From: Thiodiazotropha sp050291245
GTDB lineage: Bacteria > Pseudomonadota > Gammaproteobacteria > Chromatiales > Chromatiaceae
Length of the DNA stretch: 64,000 bases
Assembly (NCBI GenBank): GCA_050291245.1
Contig: JBNKJP010000026.1
Span: 1 to 64,000, forward strand
Direction: 5' to 3'
The notes under the pieces were generated by a model. The model saw only the letters and a list, made by a program, of their open reading frames with translations. It did not search any database and was not told where the DNA came from. A program made the translations under genes and the position numbers. This document shows, one piece after another, positions 26,068 through 36,327 of this stretch (position 1 is its first letter; each line of letters opens with the position of its first letter).

Positions 26068-29000
26068 TTATATCCCCGGCTGCAGCCGCTCCCCCCTTCC
26101 AGCATCCCCGTGGAAAAGCGCATAGACCGCCGGAATCAACACCAGGGTGATCAAGGTCGAAACCGTCAATCCGCCTACCACCGCCCGGGCCAGGGGTGCC
26201 TGGGCATCCGCGCCTTCGCCGATACCCAGGGCCAGGGGCAGCAATGCCAGGATGGTGGTCAGGGTGGTCATCAATACCGGACGCAGACGGCGGCGGCCCG
26301 CCTCCGTCAGGGCCTGCTCGGTGGGCATGCCCTCCCGGCGCAGGCGTCCGGCCTGGTCGACCAGCAGGATAGCGTTATTGACGACGATCCCCCCGAGCAT
26401 GATGCAGCCGATTGCCGACTGCAGGTTCAGGGTGGTATCGGTGAGAAACAGGGTCAGCACCACACCGATGGCGGCCAGCGGTACCGACAGCATGACCACC
26501 AGCGGGTCACCTAGGGATTCATATTGTGAAGCGAGCACCATGTAGACCAGCAGCAGGGCAAGCATCAGGGATACCATCAGTTCGTCGAAGGATTTCTGCT
26601 GCTCTTCGTAGTTACCGGAAATGATCAGGTCGTAGCCGATGGGACGGACAATGGCGGCGATGCGCCCTTGGATATCCGCCGCCACCGACCCCAGGTCCCG
26701 TTCAGCCACGTTGGCGGTCACCCTGACCAGGCGTTGCTGGTCCTTGCGTTCGATGGTGACCGGACCCTCGCCGGATGTGGTTTCGACCAGATTGCGCAGG
26801 GCCACCTGCTCGCCATCCGGGGTACTTAGGGTCAGATCCAGGATCTCGTCGATGGAACGCTTCTGCGCCGACTCGAGCTGCACCAGGATGCGGTAGGCGT
26901 TACCCGCCACCCGGTATTCACCCGCTTTGGAACCGGCCACCGCGGTTTCGATCACTTCGGTCACATCCCGCACGCTGAGACCCAGGTCGCTGACCTTCTG
27001 CCGGTCCACGTGGATCTCCTGCTGAGGGATACCGGCCTCGCGGCTCAGTTCCACGTCGGTAACCCCGGGTACATCCTTGATCTCGATCGAGAACTGCCTG
27101 GCCAATAGATCCAGGGTCTCGAGGTCATAACCCCGCACCTCCACGGTCACCCCTTCCGGCGTATCGAGTATCCGCTCGAGCAGGAACTGGCCCTGGGGCG
27201 CGCGCACCCGGATCTTCATCCCGGGAATGCCGTCGCTGAGCTGATTTCGCAGTGCATCGGCAATCGCCTGATTGGAGCGGGCACGTTCCCTGGCCGGGCC
27301 GAGATTGAGCCGGATCTCACCCTTCGCCTTGGCGCTGCCCCGGGTGCCCGAGGTGGTGATGCTAACCACCGAGGAGCGGGTCTCCGGCACCGCTGCGTAC
27401 ACCTGCGCTTCCAGCAGACGGGTCTGCCGGTCGATCAGCTCCAGGCGGGTGCCCACCTCCATTTCACCGGTCACTCTGACCTCCCCTTCATCACTCGGTG
27501 GGATGAATTCGGTACCGATGTATGGGGTAAGCAGGAGACTGGTGACGAACAGGCTCAGGGCCGAGACGATGGTTGTGGTCTTGTGGCGCAGCACCCCTTG
27601 CAGCAGGTGCCGATAGGCAGCCTCAAGCCCCTGGAAGAGCCTTGTTGCGAAGCGTCCCAAGCCCGCGAATACAGACTTGCGGGGGGGCGTTCCCCCGGAT
27701 TTTCCGCCGGCCTTGAGCAACTGGGAACCAAGCATCGGCACCAGGCTCAGGGATACCAGCAGTGCGCAGAACAGGGAAAACATGATCACGTAGGCCAATT
27801 CCTTGAACAGCACCCCGGAGACCCCCTGGACAAAGACCAGGGGCAGGAAGATCACCAGAGTCGTCAGGGTGCCGGCGACCACCGCCGAAGCGACTTCCCC
27901 GGTACCCCGAACCGAGGCCTCAGTCGGCCCCTCTTTCGCCTCCTGTTGACGGCGAAAGATGTTCTCCAGCACCACCACCGAGCTGTCAACCATCATGCCC
28001 ACCCCCAGGGCCAGGCCGCCCAGGGTCATCAGGTTGAGGGTAAATCCGTTGAAGTAAAGCAGACCGAAGGTGGCCACCACCGAGATGGGAATCGCTAGCG
28101 TAATCACCAGGGTACTGCGCAGGTCACGTAGGAAGAACAGCAATACCAAAACCGCCAGGGCACCGCCGTAGAGTACCGAGCGGGCCAGGTTGCTGATGGC
28201 CCGCTCGATGAAGTTGCCCTGGTTGATCACCGGGGTGATGTGAATCTGCGGAAAGGCCCGGTTGACCTTCTCCACCTCTTCCAGCACCGCCCGTGCCACC
28301 TCCACCGTGTTGGCCTCGGGCTGCTTGCGGATCGCCACCCGCAATCCCTGCTCGCCGTTGACCCGGATGATTCGGGTCAGTTTCTCATACGTATCCCGAA
28401 CCCGGGCGATTTGCCCCAGGGTCACCACCGCGCCCCCCTGACGCGCGATTACCGTGTGTCGAATCTGTTCCAGGCTGTCGAACTCCGCCGGAGCGCGCAG
28501 GGTGACCTCATAGGGGCCGCGTTCGATCTTGCCGGCTGGCAGGTCCAGGTTGGCATCCTGGATGGCGTTGAGGATATCGCTCAAAGGAAGTCCCAGGGCG
28601 TTGAGCTTGATCGGGTCGAGCTCCACGCGAACCTCCCGGTTAAAGCCTCCCCAGGGATCGACCTGGGCCACACCGGGAACACGGGAGAAGCGGTAGCGAA
28701 CCTGATCCTCGACAATCTGGGTCAGCTCCACCGGATCCAGGGGGCTTGAGATACCGAGAATTACCACTGGGTAGGTGTCCACGTCGAACTTACTCACCCG
28801 GGGGCCGACGATATCGTCGGGCAGTTCGCTGATCTCGTCCTCCAGAGTGGCGCGCACGTCCACCGCCGCGGCATCTATGGGTGTGCCCCAGCCGAACTTC
28901 ACCTTGACACTGCTGTTGCCTTCGTAGGAGTTTGAGGTCAGCTCCTCAACACCGGGGACGGTGCCAACGATCTCCTCCACGATCTGGGTAACCAAGCGTT

Positions 29001-29193
29001 CCATGACGATCGGGTCGGCGCCCTCGTACTGGGTCCGCACGGTCAGCGTCGGTAATGCCACTTTCGGCAGCAGATCGATCTGCAAACGGCTCAGGCTGAC
29101 CAGCCCGAGCACCACCACCATCAGCGTCAGCATAGTCGTGAAGATGGGACGGCGCACACTGGCGCGGGCGAGTGTAGCCTGCCACAGATTCAT
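26068..29193 (-). CDS. RND multidrug-type efflux pump (HAE-1 class)
   Basis: A 1041-residue inner-membrane proton-driven pump. TM1 (~15-32) follows Arg-Arg-Pro-Ile-Phe-Thr-Thr. Two periplasmic porter loops each precede a bundle of helices. TM4 carries Gly-Val-Gly-Met-Met-Val-Asp-Ser-Ser-Val-Val-Val-Leu-Glu-Asn, so only the first Asp of the usual VDDA pair is present, as in several AcrB-like clades. The C-terminal half has Gly-Cys-Ile-Met-Leu-Gly-Gly-Ile-Val-Val-Asn-Asn-Ala-Ile and Arg-Leu-Arg-Pro-Val-Leu-Met-Thr-Thr. The ATG overlaps the stop of the giant signalling gene (ATGA), so the two are translationally coupled. Its probable adaptor is at 36328-37512. The substrate is unknown. Confidence 0.92.
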   Translation of the reverse strand: MNLWQATLARASVRRPIFTTMLTLMVVVLGLVSLSRLQIDLLPKVALPTLTVRTQYEGADPIVMERLVTQIVEEIVGTVPGVEELTSNSYEGNSSVKVKFGWGTPIDAAAVDVRATLEDEISELPDDIVGPRVSKFDVDTYPVVILGISSPLDPVELTQIVEDQVRYRFSRVPGVAQVDPWGGFNREVRVELDPIKLNALGLPLSDILNAIQDANLDLPAGKIERGPYEVTLRAPAEFDSLEQIRHTVIARQGGAVVTLGQIARVRDTYEKLTRIIRVNGEQGLRVAIRKQPEANTVEVARAVLEEVEKVNRAFPQIHITPVINQGNFIERAISNLARSVLYGGALAVLVLLFFLRDLRSTLVITLAIPISVVATFGLLYFNGFTLNLMTLGGLALGVGMMVDSSVVVLENIFRRQQEAKEGPTEASVRGTGEVASAVVAGTLTTLVIFLPLVFVQGVSGVLFKELAYVIMFSLFCALLVSLSLVPMLGSQLLKAGGKSGGTPPRKSVFAGLGRFATRLFQGLEAAYRHLLQGVLRHKTTTIVSALSLFVTSLLLTPYIGTEFIPPSDEGEVRVTGEMEVGTRLELIDRQTRLLEAQVYAAVPETRSSVVSITTSGTRGSAKAKGEIRLNLGPARERARSNQAIADALRNQLSDGIPGMKIRVRAPQGQFLLERILDTPEGVTVEVRGYDLETLDLLARQFSIEIKDVPGVTDVELSREAGIPQQEIHVDRQKVSDLGLSVRDVTEVIETAVAGSKAGEYRVAGNAYRILVQLESAQKRSIDEILDLTLSTPDGEQVALRNLVETTSGEGPVTIERKDQQRLVRVTANVAERDLGSVAADIQGRIAAIVRPIGYDLIISGNYEEQQKSFDELMVSLMLALLLVYMVLASQYESLGDPLVVMLSVPLAAIGVVLTLFLTDTTLNLQSAIGCIMLGGIVVNNAILLVDQAGRLRREGMPTEQALTEAGRRRLRPVLMTTLTTILALLPLALGIGEGADAQAPLARAVVGGLTVSTLITLVLIPAVYALFHGDAGRGERLQPGI

Positions 29194-32100
29194 GGTGTGT
29201 TGATGTTGTCCGAATTGGGTTTGGGCAGAACGCCTTTCGACCGGTTAGCGTGATAATCCGCATACCATTTTTCCAATGACTGCGCCGGCATGGGATGACC
29301 CAGCCCGTATCCCTGTACCACGGGACAACCCAGACGTACCAGATGTTCGGCCTGGCGGGCGGTTTCCACGCCTTCCGCCACCACCCGCAGACCAAAAGCC
29401 TGACCCATGCTGATTACCCCGATCACGATCGCTTCGTCATCCGGATCCTCCAGCATATCGCGGACGAAGGATTGGTCGATTTTTAACTCCTGAATGCTCA
29501 ATCGCCGCAGGTAGACCAGGGAGGAGTAGCCGGTACCGAAATCATCCAGTGAGAAATCGATCCCCATTTCCACGCACTCTTTGATCACCTGCTCAATGGG
29601 TTCCAGTTCCTCGAGATCGGTGGTTTCGACAATCTCCATCAACAAGCGGTGCTTGGGCATATCCGGCCAATGCGACGCCAGAATACGGCGCAGATCCTCG
29701 ATAAAATTCCGATACTTGAGATGGCGCGGAAAGATATTGATGCTGATTGGCAGATCGAGGTCTTTGTCACACCAGACCTTTGCCTGATGCACTGCCTGCT
29801 CGATCACCCAACGCCCCATGAGAAATGCCAGACGGTCGTTCTCGATACAGGGGAGAAACTCCACCGGGCCCAGCAGTCCGCGGGTGGGATCGTTCCAGCG
29901 CAGGAGCGCTTCGACACCGATCACCGAACCATCCACGTAATTCACCTTGGGTTGGTAGTAGAGCTCGAACTGACCTCTGTCCAAACCCTGGCGGATGATA
30001 CCCAACATCTCGACCCGAGCGGAAATCTGCCGCTCCATTTGCGCGTCAAAGATCTGATAACAGTTTTTACCCTGCTGTTTCGCCGAATACATGGCATGAT
30101 CGGCATGGCGCAACAGGCTGTCCGCGTCCACATCGTCCTCCGGATAGAGGGTGACACCGATACTGGCGGATACCGACACCGGTTGCCCCTCGAGTAGCAT
30201 CGGTTCGGTCACTTTTGCCAGTACACGCTCCAGTGCACCGTGACACTCGGATTCAGATTTGACATCGTTCCATAACAACACAAACTCGTCCCCACCCAAC
30301 CGGGCCACGGTGTCATCGGCTCGAGAAAGCGACTCGAGCCGACGCGCGATTTCGACCAGCATCAGATCCCCGCTTTCATGGCCAAACTGATCATTAATCG
30401 GCTTGAAACCATCGAGGTCGAGGTAGCAGACAGCCAGACTCATTCCATGGCGTTGAGCACGTGCGATGGCCTGCTCCAAGCGATCACCGAGTAACCGCCG
30501 GTTGGGCACCGAAGTCAGGGTATCGTAGTGAGCGATTCGGTCGAGATCGGCCTCATGACGCTTGATCGGGCTGATATCGGTAAACGCGCCCACATAGTGC
30601 TGTAGTTGCCCCTGATCATCCTTGACCGCGACAATTGAAAGCTGCTCGGCGAAGATCTCCCCGGATTTGCGACGATTCCACAATTCGCCCTGCCACTCTC
30701 CCCGGGTATTGATCGAACGCCACATCTCCGCATAGAACCCCGGACTCTGGCGATCCGCGCTAAGCAGCTTTGGATTACGGCCAATCACCTCATCACGGCG
30801 ATAACCGGTCAGACGGACAAACGCCGGATTGACATCGATGATGCGATTCTGCGCATCGCTGATCAGTATCCCCTCCTGACTGCTGGCGAACACACTGGCC
30901 GCCAGACGCAGACGATCCTCTGCCTGCTTGCGTTCCGTGATATCCAGCCCCGTTGAGAGTACCCCGACAATCTCCCCCGCTTCATTGCGTTCCGCCACCA
31001 TGGTAATGAAATGAGTTTCAACCTTGCCATCGACAGCGGGTACTTCAAGTTCGTAGGAACCCTCTTTCCCCGTTTCCAGGGTATGAGTCACGGCTTGCTG
31101 AAACCTTGCCATCTCGCTGGACATCTCCCCGGGGCGTAACCCCCTGACTGCTTCGAATCGCAAGGGAAAATTGGATTTCAACCTAGGATTGAAGTAGATC
31201 AGACGACCCTTCCGGTCATATCGGGCGATATTGATCGGCGCATTCTCGGCTAATGTGCGAAACAGACGTTCGCTCGTTGCAAGCCGCTGCTCGGCCTGTT
31301 TGCGTTCTGTGATATCCGTGAACATGGCCAGCGAACCATGGAAACGGCCATCCTCATGATAGATGGGGGCGCCGGATATCAGAGTCCAGAGTTCCGAACC
31401 GTCCTTGCGACGCATGCGACGCTCATAGGTTTCTGAGAGGCCTCTCTTTCTGTTTGTCGACCTCAGGTTGTGATCCGGGATGTTTTCTTGAAAAAGAAAT
31501 TCCGTGAAGTTGCGACCTGACAATTCATTATGTTCACAACCCATCATCTCGGTCATACGCTCGTTGGCAAAGACCGTATCGGCATTTTCATCCATGATCC
31601 AGATGCCTTCATTGGCGGTTTCGAACAATTGCCGATAACGTGCTTCACTTTGTTGCAACGCCCTGTAGGTCCGGGCATTCTGCAGAGAAATCGCGGCCTG
31701 AGCGACAAGGGTTTCGAGCACCGCAAGATTGTCAGCCGTGAAGGCGCCGGCAGTCAGGTTGTTTTCCAGGTAGACAATACCGGAAAGTCTGTGCTGTCGC
31801 TTGATCGGCAGGCAAAGCAGGGATCGTGGGCGTGCCTGACGCAGGTATTCGTCTTTGGCGAAATCACCGGCATCCTTGCGCGCATCAGCCAACAGGACCG
31901 AAGTGCCGGCGTGCCTGACATAGTTGATGATCGACTGTGCCATGCCGTATGCCTGTGAGGTTAATGCGCGTTGGTAATGGATCCGGCCATCATCACCGGC
32001 AACCGCAAACAGCTCGGAATCGGGCGCGACATAGAGGTAACCTTTCTGCGCACCGGCATTCTCCATGACGATACGCAGCAGCGTCTCCGAAAGCCGCTCT

Positions 32101-35100
32101 TGCTCGATCTCACTGGAGATTGCATGCTGGGCCTTGATGATCGCCATGACATCAAGATGCGCGGCTTTAGCGGCAAGCAATCGCAGTTCCACACTCGCTT
32201 CATCCGCCAGCCAGGGGTGCCGCGTTTCAAGTTGTTTGACTTTCGCCTCGGCACCCCACCGGGCGTAGACATAACGTGCTTCCCTCAAATAGTCCTTTGA
32301 TGCGTTAATGAATCCCCGGCTGGCATGAAAGCGGGCGGCGGCCTCATTGGACATCGCCTCCCAATGCAGAAAACCTTCCTGCCGGGCCGCCTCGATGGCT
32401 TGATCGTATTGTCTCTCCGCCGTGTGTTCGTCACCTTCGATTTCAGATATTTCCGCGGCTACCAGCAGATGTTTCGCGGAAAAATTGGCAGGGCAATGCT
32501 CGGCCCAATAAGCGAGTTTGTGTTTATAGTCAAGTAAAGTGGTTGCTGTCTTGGTTCGAGCTGTCGTGCTGTTCTTCTGATATCCGTGGGTTAGTGTAAG
32601 TGCCGATAAAAAGTAAAACATCGCCTCCATGGGCTGAGACAGGACGGCTGGCAGTATTTTTCCGGCTTGTTCCGTATGGTGTCGAGCGGTAGCGGTGTCG
32701 TCCATCAAGATAGCAACCAGGGCCTTCATCAAATGGTAATAGGTTACACCACAGGTGAAAGAGGCATCTTCAATCTTCTCGACACAGGCAAGCTCACTGA
32801 TATTGTCATCACTGAAAGAGACTGCCCCGTCGGTCTTACCCATCAGGCATTTGATAAACTGCTGTTCCAGCACGATGGACTGAAGAATCGCCGTATTCTT
32901 GCTGCTCAAAGCGAATTCGGCATATTGACGGGAGAATTCAAGCACCTTGTCGAGAGTGTCTCCGCGCTCAACCGCCTGCCAAACGATGGAGTAGGCAATA
33001 TAGTTGGCATGCGCCAGACTACCGCTGTCTAAACAAATGTCGAATCCACGCTGCAATATCGGGAAATCGGTGGAAAATGGTTTGAGCCAGAAGTTGATAT
33101 GGTTGCCATGCAGATAGAGGGCGTTGCCTCGCTGGCCGATATCATTGAAACGCTCACTCAGACGAATGGCCGCTTCTGAAAATGCGTATGCGGCATTATG
33201 ATCGCCATAAACCGATGCCTGAAGGATGGCGAAACCGCTGAAAGCATTCGTGGTTATTTTCGTCAATCCGTATTTGAGTGCGGAGTTTACCCCCTTGAGC
33301 ACGAGTAGCGGAAAAATCTGAGGTGTACTGCCGCTATAGGCCGGACCGTTCATATTACTGAGGAGTTGCGTGATCGCTCTGACCTTTGGGTCTGTCGTTT
33401 CCGCCTCATCCACGAGTTCGCCAATATCGCGACCTCTCAGATTCGATTTTACTTCTGCAAATTCCGCTTCGATCGCCTGTTTTAGACTCGCCTCATCCTC
33501 TGGAATGATCACACCCAAGAGTCTCAGCCCCTCGATCCCTATCGAGACTGCTTCATCATAACGACCGGCAATGGGATAGACCGCTACCCGCAAGTTATAC
33601 ACGCTGGCTCGGTGCAAATCGGTTTTCGCCTTCGCCAACACTTTACTCACAAGCCGGTCTGCTTGTTCAAAGGCGCCGATCAGGTATTCTGTCTCAGCCC
33701 AGTCGAGATGGAGTGCAAACTGAAAATCGTAATCGCTCGTCCAAGCACTATCAGGAAGCAGTGAGGCGGCAGCGGCGAAATAGTCGCATGCCGAGGCATA
33801 GGCAATCGAACTCCGGGCCTTTGCCGCGGCTCGCGCATTGAGTCTGGCTAATGCTGCCCTTTCCTCGGTATCGGAGATCAACGCCACACCCCGATTGAGC
33901 TGGTTGACCACATCGAACAGATGAATGTTCAACGCTTCGGCTGAGGCTTGCCGCCAAAGTCGCCTGCCGATCTGTAGATGCGCGGCCTTTCGATCCTGTT
34001 TCGGTATTAACGCGTAAGCGGCCTCCTGAATGCGGTCATGCAGGAAGGCGACCGTTTCATCCTGGTGCACCAACATTCCAGCGAAAACGGCTGCTTGCAG
34101 CGCGGCGATCGTCTCACGCTCAGGTACACCCTGAATTAAGGCCAGATTCGCAATCGTTGCCTTGTTGCCGAGACACGAGAGTTGCTTCAGGTATGCCAGT
34201 GTTTGCGGACTGAATCGTTTCAGCTTGGTAATCATCAAATCCGTTACGCTGTCACTAAACCCTTTGGCGTGAATGCGATCGAGATTCCAGTGCCAACGTG
34301 TCGCCCTTGCATCGAAGGCGACCAGCCCGCCCTCCTCGAGCTCGGTTAGAAATTGAATGACAAAGAACGGATTGCCGCCGGTCTTTTCGAAGATCATGCG
34401 TGCCAGCGGTTGCGCATTGACTTCACCACAATGGAAGGTGTCATCCACCAAGTGTTGCAGTTCCGATATCGCCAGCGGCTTGAGTTGAATGATGTGTACT
34501 GCCGCGTCGGCCTGGAGCAGGGACTCGATCGTGCGCCTCAGGGGATGCTTGGGACCGACCTCGTTGTCGCGATAAGCCCCGAGCAGAAGAAGGTTTTTGA
34601 TATCGGGATGAACGATCAGATGCTCGAGCAGATTCAGAGTCGCGTCGTCGAGCCATTGCAAGTCATCGAGGAACAGAACCAGGGGTTGTTTTGGACGGGC
34701 AAAGACGTTGATCAGGCTGCGGAATGTTCGGTTGAAGCGGTTCTGCGCGTCCTGTGGTGGAACATCCTGCAGTTGCGGCTGTTCACCGATAAGCGATCCG
34801 AGTTCGGGCACAAGATCCGTGAGCAAGCGACCGTTGGGTGATATTGCATCTTGAAGGGTTTCCCGCCATTCAGCCACTTCGGCTTCGCTCAAACTCAGTA
34901 TCTGGTTGACCAGTGAGCGTATCGCTTGGGCCAGGGTTGAATAGGGCCTGTCATGCCAATACTGGTCATATTTTCCGACCGCATAGAGGGCCTGCGAGTC
35001 GATCAAAACCTTGTGAAGTTCATTTACGAGCGTTGACTTCCCCACCCCCGAGTAGCCCGAAACAAGGACCAGTTCCGGCTTTCCCCTGGCGGCGACCCGA

Positions 35101-36125
35101 TGAAAGGCGTCGACCAGGCTCGCTACCTCCTGTTCCCGACCATAGAGCGTCTGAGGAATTAAAAGATGGTCTGGAACATCATTCTCGCCGAGGGTAAACG
35201 GGGTGATGGTTTGATGGATCCGCCAGTCCTGCGCACAGCGCTGCAGATCACTTTTCAGCCCGCGTGCGGTCTGGTAGCGGTCATTGGCGGACTTTTCCAG
35301 GAGTTTCAAGATAATCTCAGAGAGTACCTGAGGAACGGAGTCCAGACGTTCCCGAGGTGGTAGCGGCGCAAGCGCGATGTGGCAGTGCACCCATGCCAAG
35401 GGATCTGATGCGTCAAACGGTAACAACCCGGTGAGCATACGATAGAAGATCACCCCCAGGGCATAGAGATCGCTGCGGAAATCAACCAGACGATTCATCC
35501 TCCCTGTCTGTTCCGGTGCCAAATAGGGGGCTGAGCTTAATAAGAGCACCGATGGCTGGTTGACCTGCCCTTGCCTGCCGCTACTGTAGGCGAGACCGAA
35601 ACCGGTGAGTTTTACCTGACCATGGGGGGTAGCAAAGAGGTATTCCGGCATGAGATTGCCATGCACCAAGCCCTTATCGTGAACCGCCGTCAGGGCCTCA
35701 ACCGCCCCAATCGCAATCCGCAGGAAGGTCTCAACCGCTAGTGGCGTCTGTATCAGGGATGTGAGTGGTGAATAGGGGCAGTCTTCCAGCACCAGTACCA
35801 TCCGACTGTTGCTCCGCTCGATGGAGATCGGCCGTATGACACGGGTTGGATCCAACTCCCGGGCAACCTCGAATTCATGTTCGAGCTGACGAAGAATTGA
35901 TACCGGAGGATGTAGCTGTACTGGGGCCTTGATAAGCCGGGTCCGACCCTCCTTCGAACGGACATGGAAAAAGGAAAAATGTCCGGTTTCACAGAGGAGT
36001 AAAGGGTTTTCATACTCCAGATCCGCGAACTTATTGGGAATGGTACTCTGAATACCTTGCATGTCGCTCACGTCAACCTGAACCGAATTCGAAGCACGGT
36101 CATTGAGTTTTTCGTTGCCAATCAA
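29190..36125 (-). CDS. Giant pseudokinase-AAA-TPR-GAF-PAS-GGDEF-EAL signalling protein
   Basis: 2311 residues. A Ser/Thr-kinase-like domain (~45-300) has a Lys in Leu-Ile-Lys, but HRD is His-Gly-Asn and DFG is Gly-Phe-Gly, so phosphotransfer is doubtful. A PknK/MalT-like AAA ATPase (~325-610) has Walker A Gly-Tyr-Ser-Gly-Val-Gly-Lys-Ser-Thr and Walker B Leu-Phe-Leu-Asp-Asp. Then come a helical TPR-like region (~625-1325), GAF (~1340-1490), three PAS (~1500-1855), GGDEF (~1860-2018; Gly-Gly-Asp-Glu-Phe intact, I-site Arg-Ala-Asp-Asp) and EAL (~2035-2285; Glu-Ala-Leu-Leu-Arg-Trp and Asp-Asp-Phe-Gly-Thr-Gly). Both c-di-GMP synthesis and breakdown look possible. TTG at 36125 or ATG at 36062 may start it. 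Its stop overlaps the RND pump start. Confidence 0.9.
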   Translation of the reverse strand: MIGNEKLNDRASNSVQVDVSDMQGIQSTIPNKFADLEYENPLLLCETGHFSFFHVRSKEGRTRLIKAPVQLHPPVSILRQLEHEFEVARELDPTRVIRPISIERSNSRMVLVLEDCPYSPLTSLIQTPLAVETFLRIAIGAVEALTAVHDKGLVHGNLMPEYLFATPHGQVKLTGFGLAYSSGRQGQVNQPSVLLLSSAPYLAPEQTGRMNRLVDFRSDLYALGVIFYRMLTGLLPFDASDPLAWVHCHIALAPLPPRERLDSVPQVLSEIILKLLEKSANDRYQTARGLKSDLQRCAQDWRIHQTITPFTLGENDVPDHLLIPQTLYGREQEVASLVDAFHRVAARGKPELVLVSGYSGVGKSTLVNELHKVLIDSQALYAVGKYDQYWHDRPYSTLAQAIRSLVNQILSLSEAEVAEWRETLQDAISPNGRLLTDLVPELGSLIGEQPQLQDVPPQDAQNRFNRTFRSLINVFARPKQPLVLFLDDLQWLDDATLNLLEHLIVHPDIKNLLLLGAYRDNEVGPKHPLRRTIESLLQADAAVHIIQLKPLAISELQHLVDDTFHCGEVNAQPLARMIFEKTGGNPFFVIQFLTELEEGGLVAFDARATRWHWNLDRIHAKGFSDSVTDLMITKLKRFSPQTLAYLKQLSCLGNKATIANLALIQGVPERETIAALQAAVFAGMLVHQDETVAFLHDRIQEAAYALIPKQDRKAAHLQIGRRLWRQASAEALNIHLFDVVNQLNRGVALISDTEERAALARLNARAAAKARSSIAYASACDYFAAAASLLPDSAWTSDYDFQFALHLDWAETEYLIGAFEQADRLVSKVLAKAKTDLHRASVYNLRVAVYPIAGRYDEAVSIGIEGLRLLGVIIPEDEASLKQAIEAEFAEVKSNLRGRDIGELVDEAETTDPKVRAITQLLSNMNGPAYSGSTPQIFPLLVLKGVNSALKYGLTKITTNAFSGFAILQASVYGDHNAAYAFSEAAIRLSERFNDIGQRGNALYLHGNHINFWLKPFSTDFPILQRGFDICLDSGSLAHANYIAYSIVWQAVERGDTLDKVLEFSRQYAEFALSSKNTAILQSIVLEQQFIKCLMGKTDGAVSFSDDNISELACVEKIEDASFTCGVTYYHLMKALVAILMDDTATARHHTEQAGKILPAVLSQPMEAMFYFLSALTLTHGYQKNSTTARTKTATTLLDYKHKLAYWAEHCPANFSAKHLLVAAEISEIEGDEHTAERQYDQAIEAARQEGFLHWEAMSNEAAARFHASRGFINASKDYLREARYVYARWGAEAKVKQLETRHPWLADEASVELRLLAAKAAHLDVMAIIKAQHAISSEIEQERLSETLLRIVMENAGAQKGYLYVAPDSELFAVAGDDGRIHYQRALTSQAYGMAQSIINYVRHAGTSVLLADARKDAGDFAKDEYLRQARPRSLLCLPIKRQHRLSGIVYLENNLTAGAFTADNLAVLETLVAQAAISLQNARTYRALQQSEARYRQLFETANEGIWIMDENADTVFANERMTEMMGCEHNELSGRNFTEFLFQENIPDHNLRSTNRKRGLSETYERRMRRKDGSELWTLISGAPIYHEDGRFHGSLAMFTDITERKQAEQRLATSERLFRTLAENAPINIARYDRKGRLIYFNPRLKSNFPLRFEAVRGLRPGEMSSEMARFQQAVTHTLETGKEGSYELEVPAVDGKVETHFITMVAERNEAGEIVGVLSTGLDITERKQAEDRLRLAASVFASSQEGILISDAQNRIIDVNPAFVRLTGYRRDEVIGRNPKLLSADRQSPGFYAEMWRSINTRGEWQGELWNRRKSGEIFAEQLSIVAVKDDQGQLQHYVGAFTDISPIKRHEADLDRIAHYDTLTSVPNRRLLGDRLEQAIARAQRHGMSLAVCYLDLDGFKPINDQFGHESGDLMLVEIARRLESLSRADDTVARLGGDEFVLLWNDVKSESECHGALERVLAKVTEPMLLEGQPVSVSASIGVTLYPEDDVDADSLLRHADHAMYSAKQQGKNCYQIFDAQMERQISARVEMLGIIRQGLDRGQFELYYQPKVNYVDGSVIGVEALLRWNDPTRGLLGPVEFLPCIENDRLAFLMGRWVIEQAVHQAKVWCDKDLDLPISINIFPRHLKYRNFIEDLRRILASHWPDMPKHRLLMEIVETTDLEELEPIEQVIKECVEMGIDFSLDDFGTGYSSLVYLRRLSIQELKIDQSFVRDMLEDPDDEAIVIGVISMGQAFGLRVVAEGVETARQAEHLVRLGCPVVQGYGLGHPMPAQSLEKWYADYHANRSKGVLPKPNSDNINTP

Positions 36126-36327
36126 CGGTAAAACCGTGTATTCCCTTCCAACTACCCCCCTGTCACACGGTTAACCAACAATTATTAATAATACCTTAAG
36201 TCGGATGTTTGGGAGCATTTCACCACCGAATACAGGGATGACAGGAATAGAGATACCAATCCCCGTATGGAAGGAACCGAGCGAACCCTTCCTTGGGTAT
36301 CCCTTGGGGCACGACACCCAAACAAGG

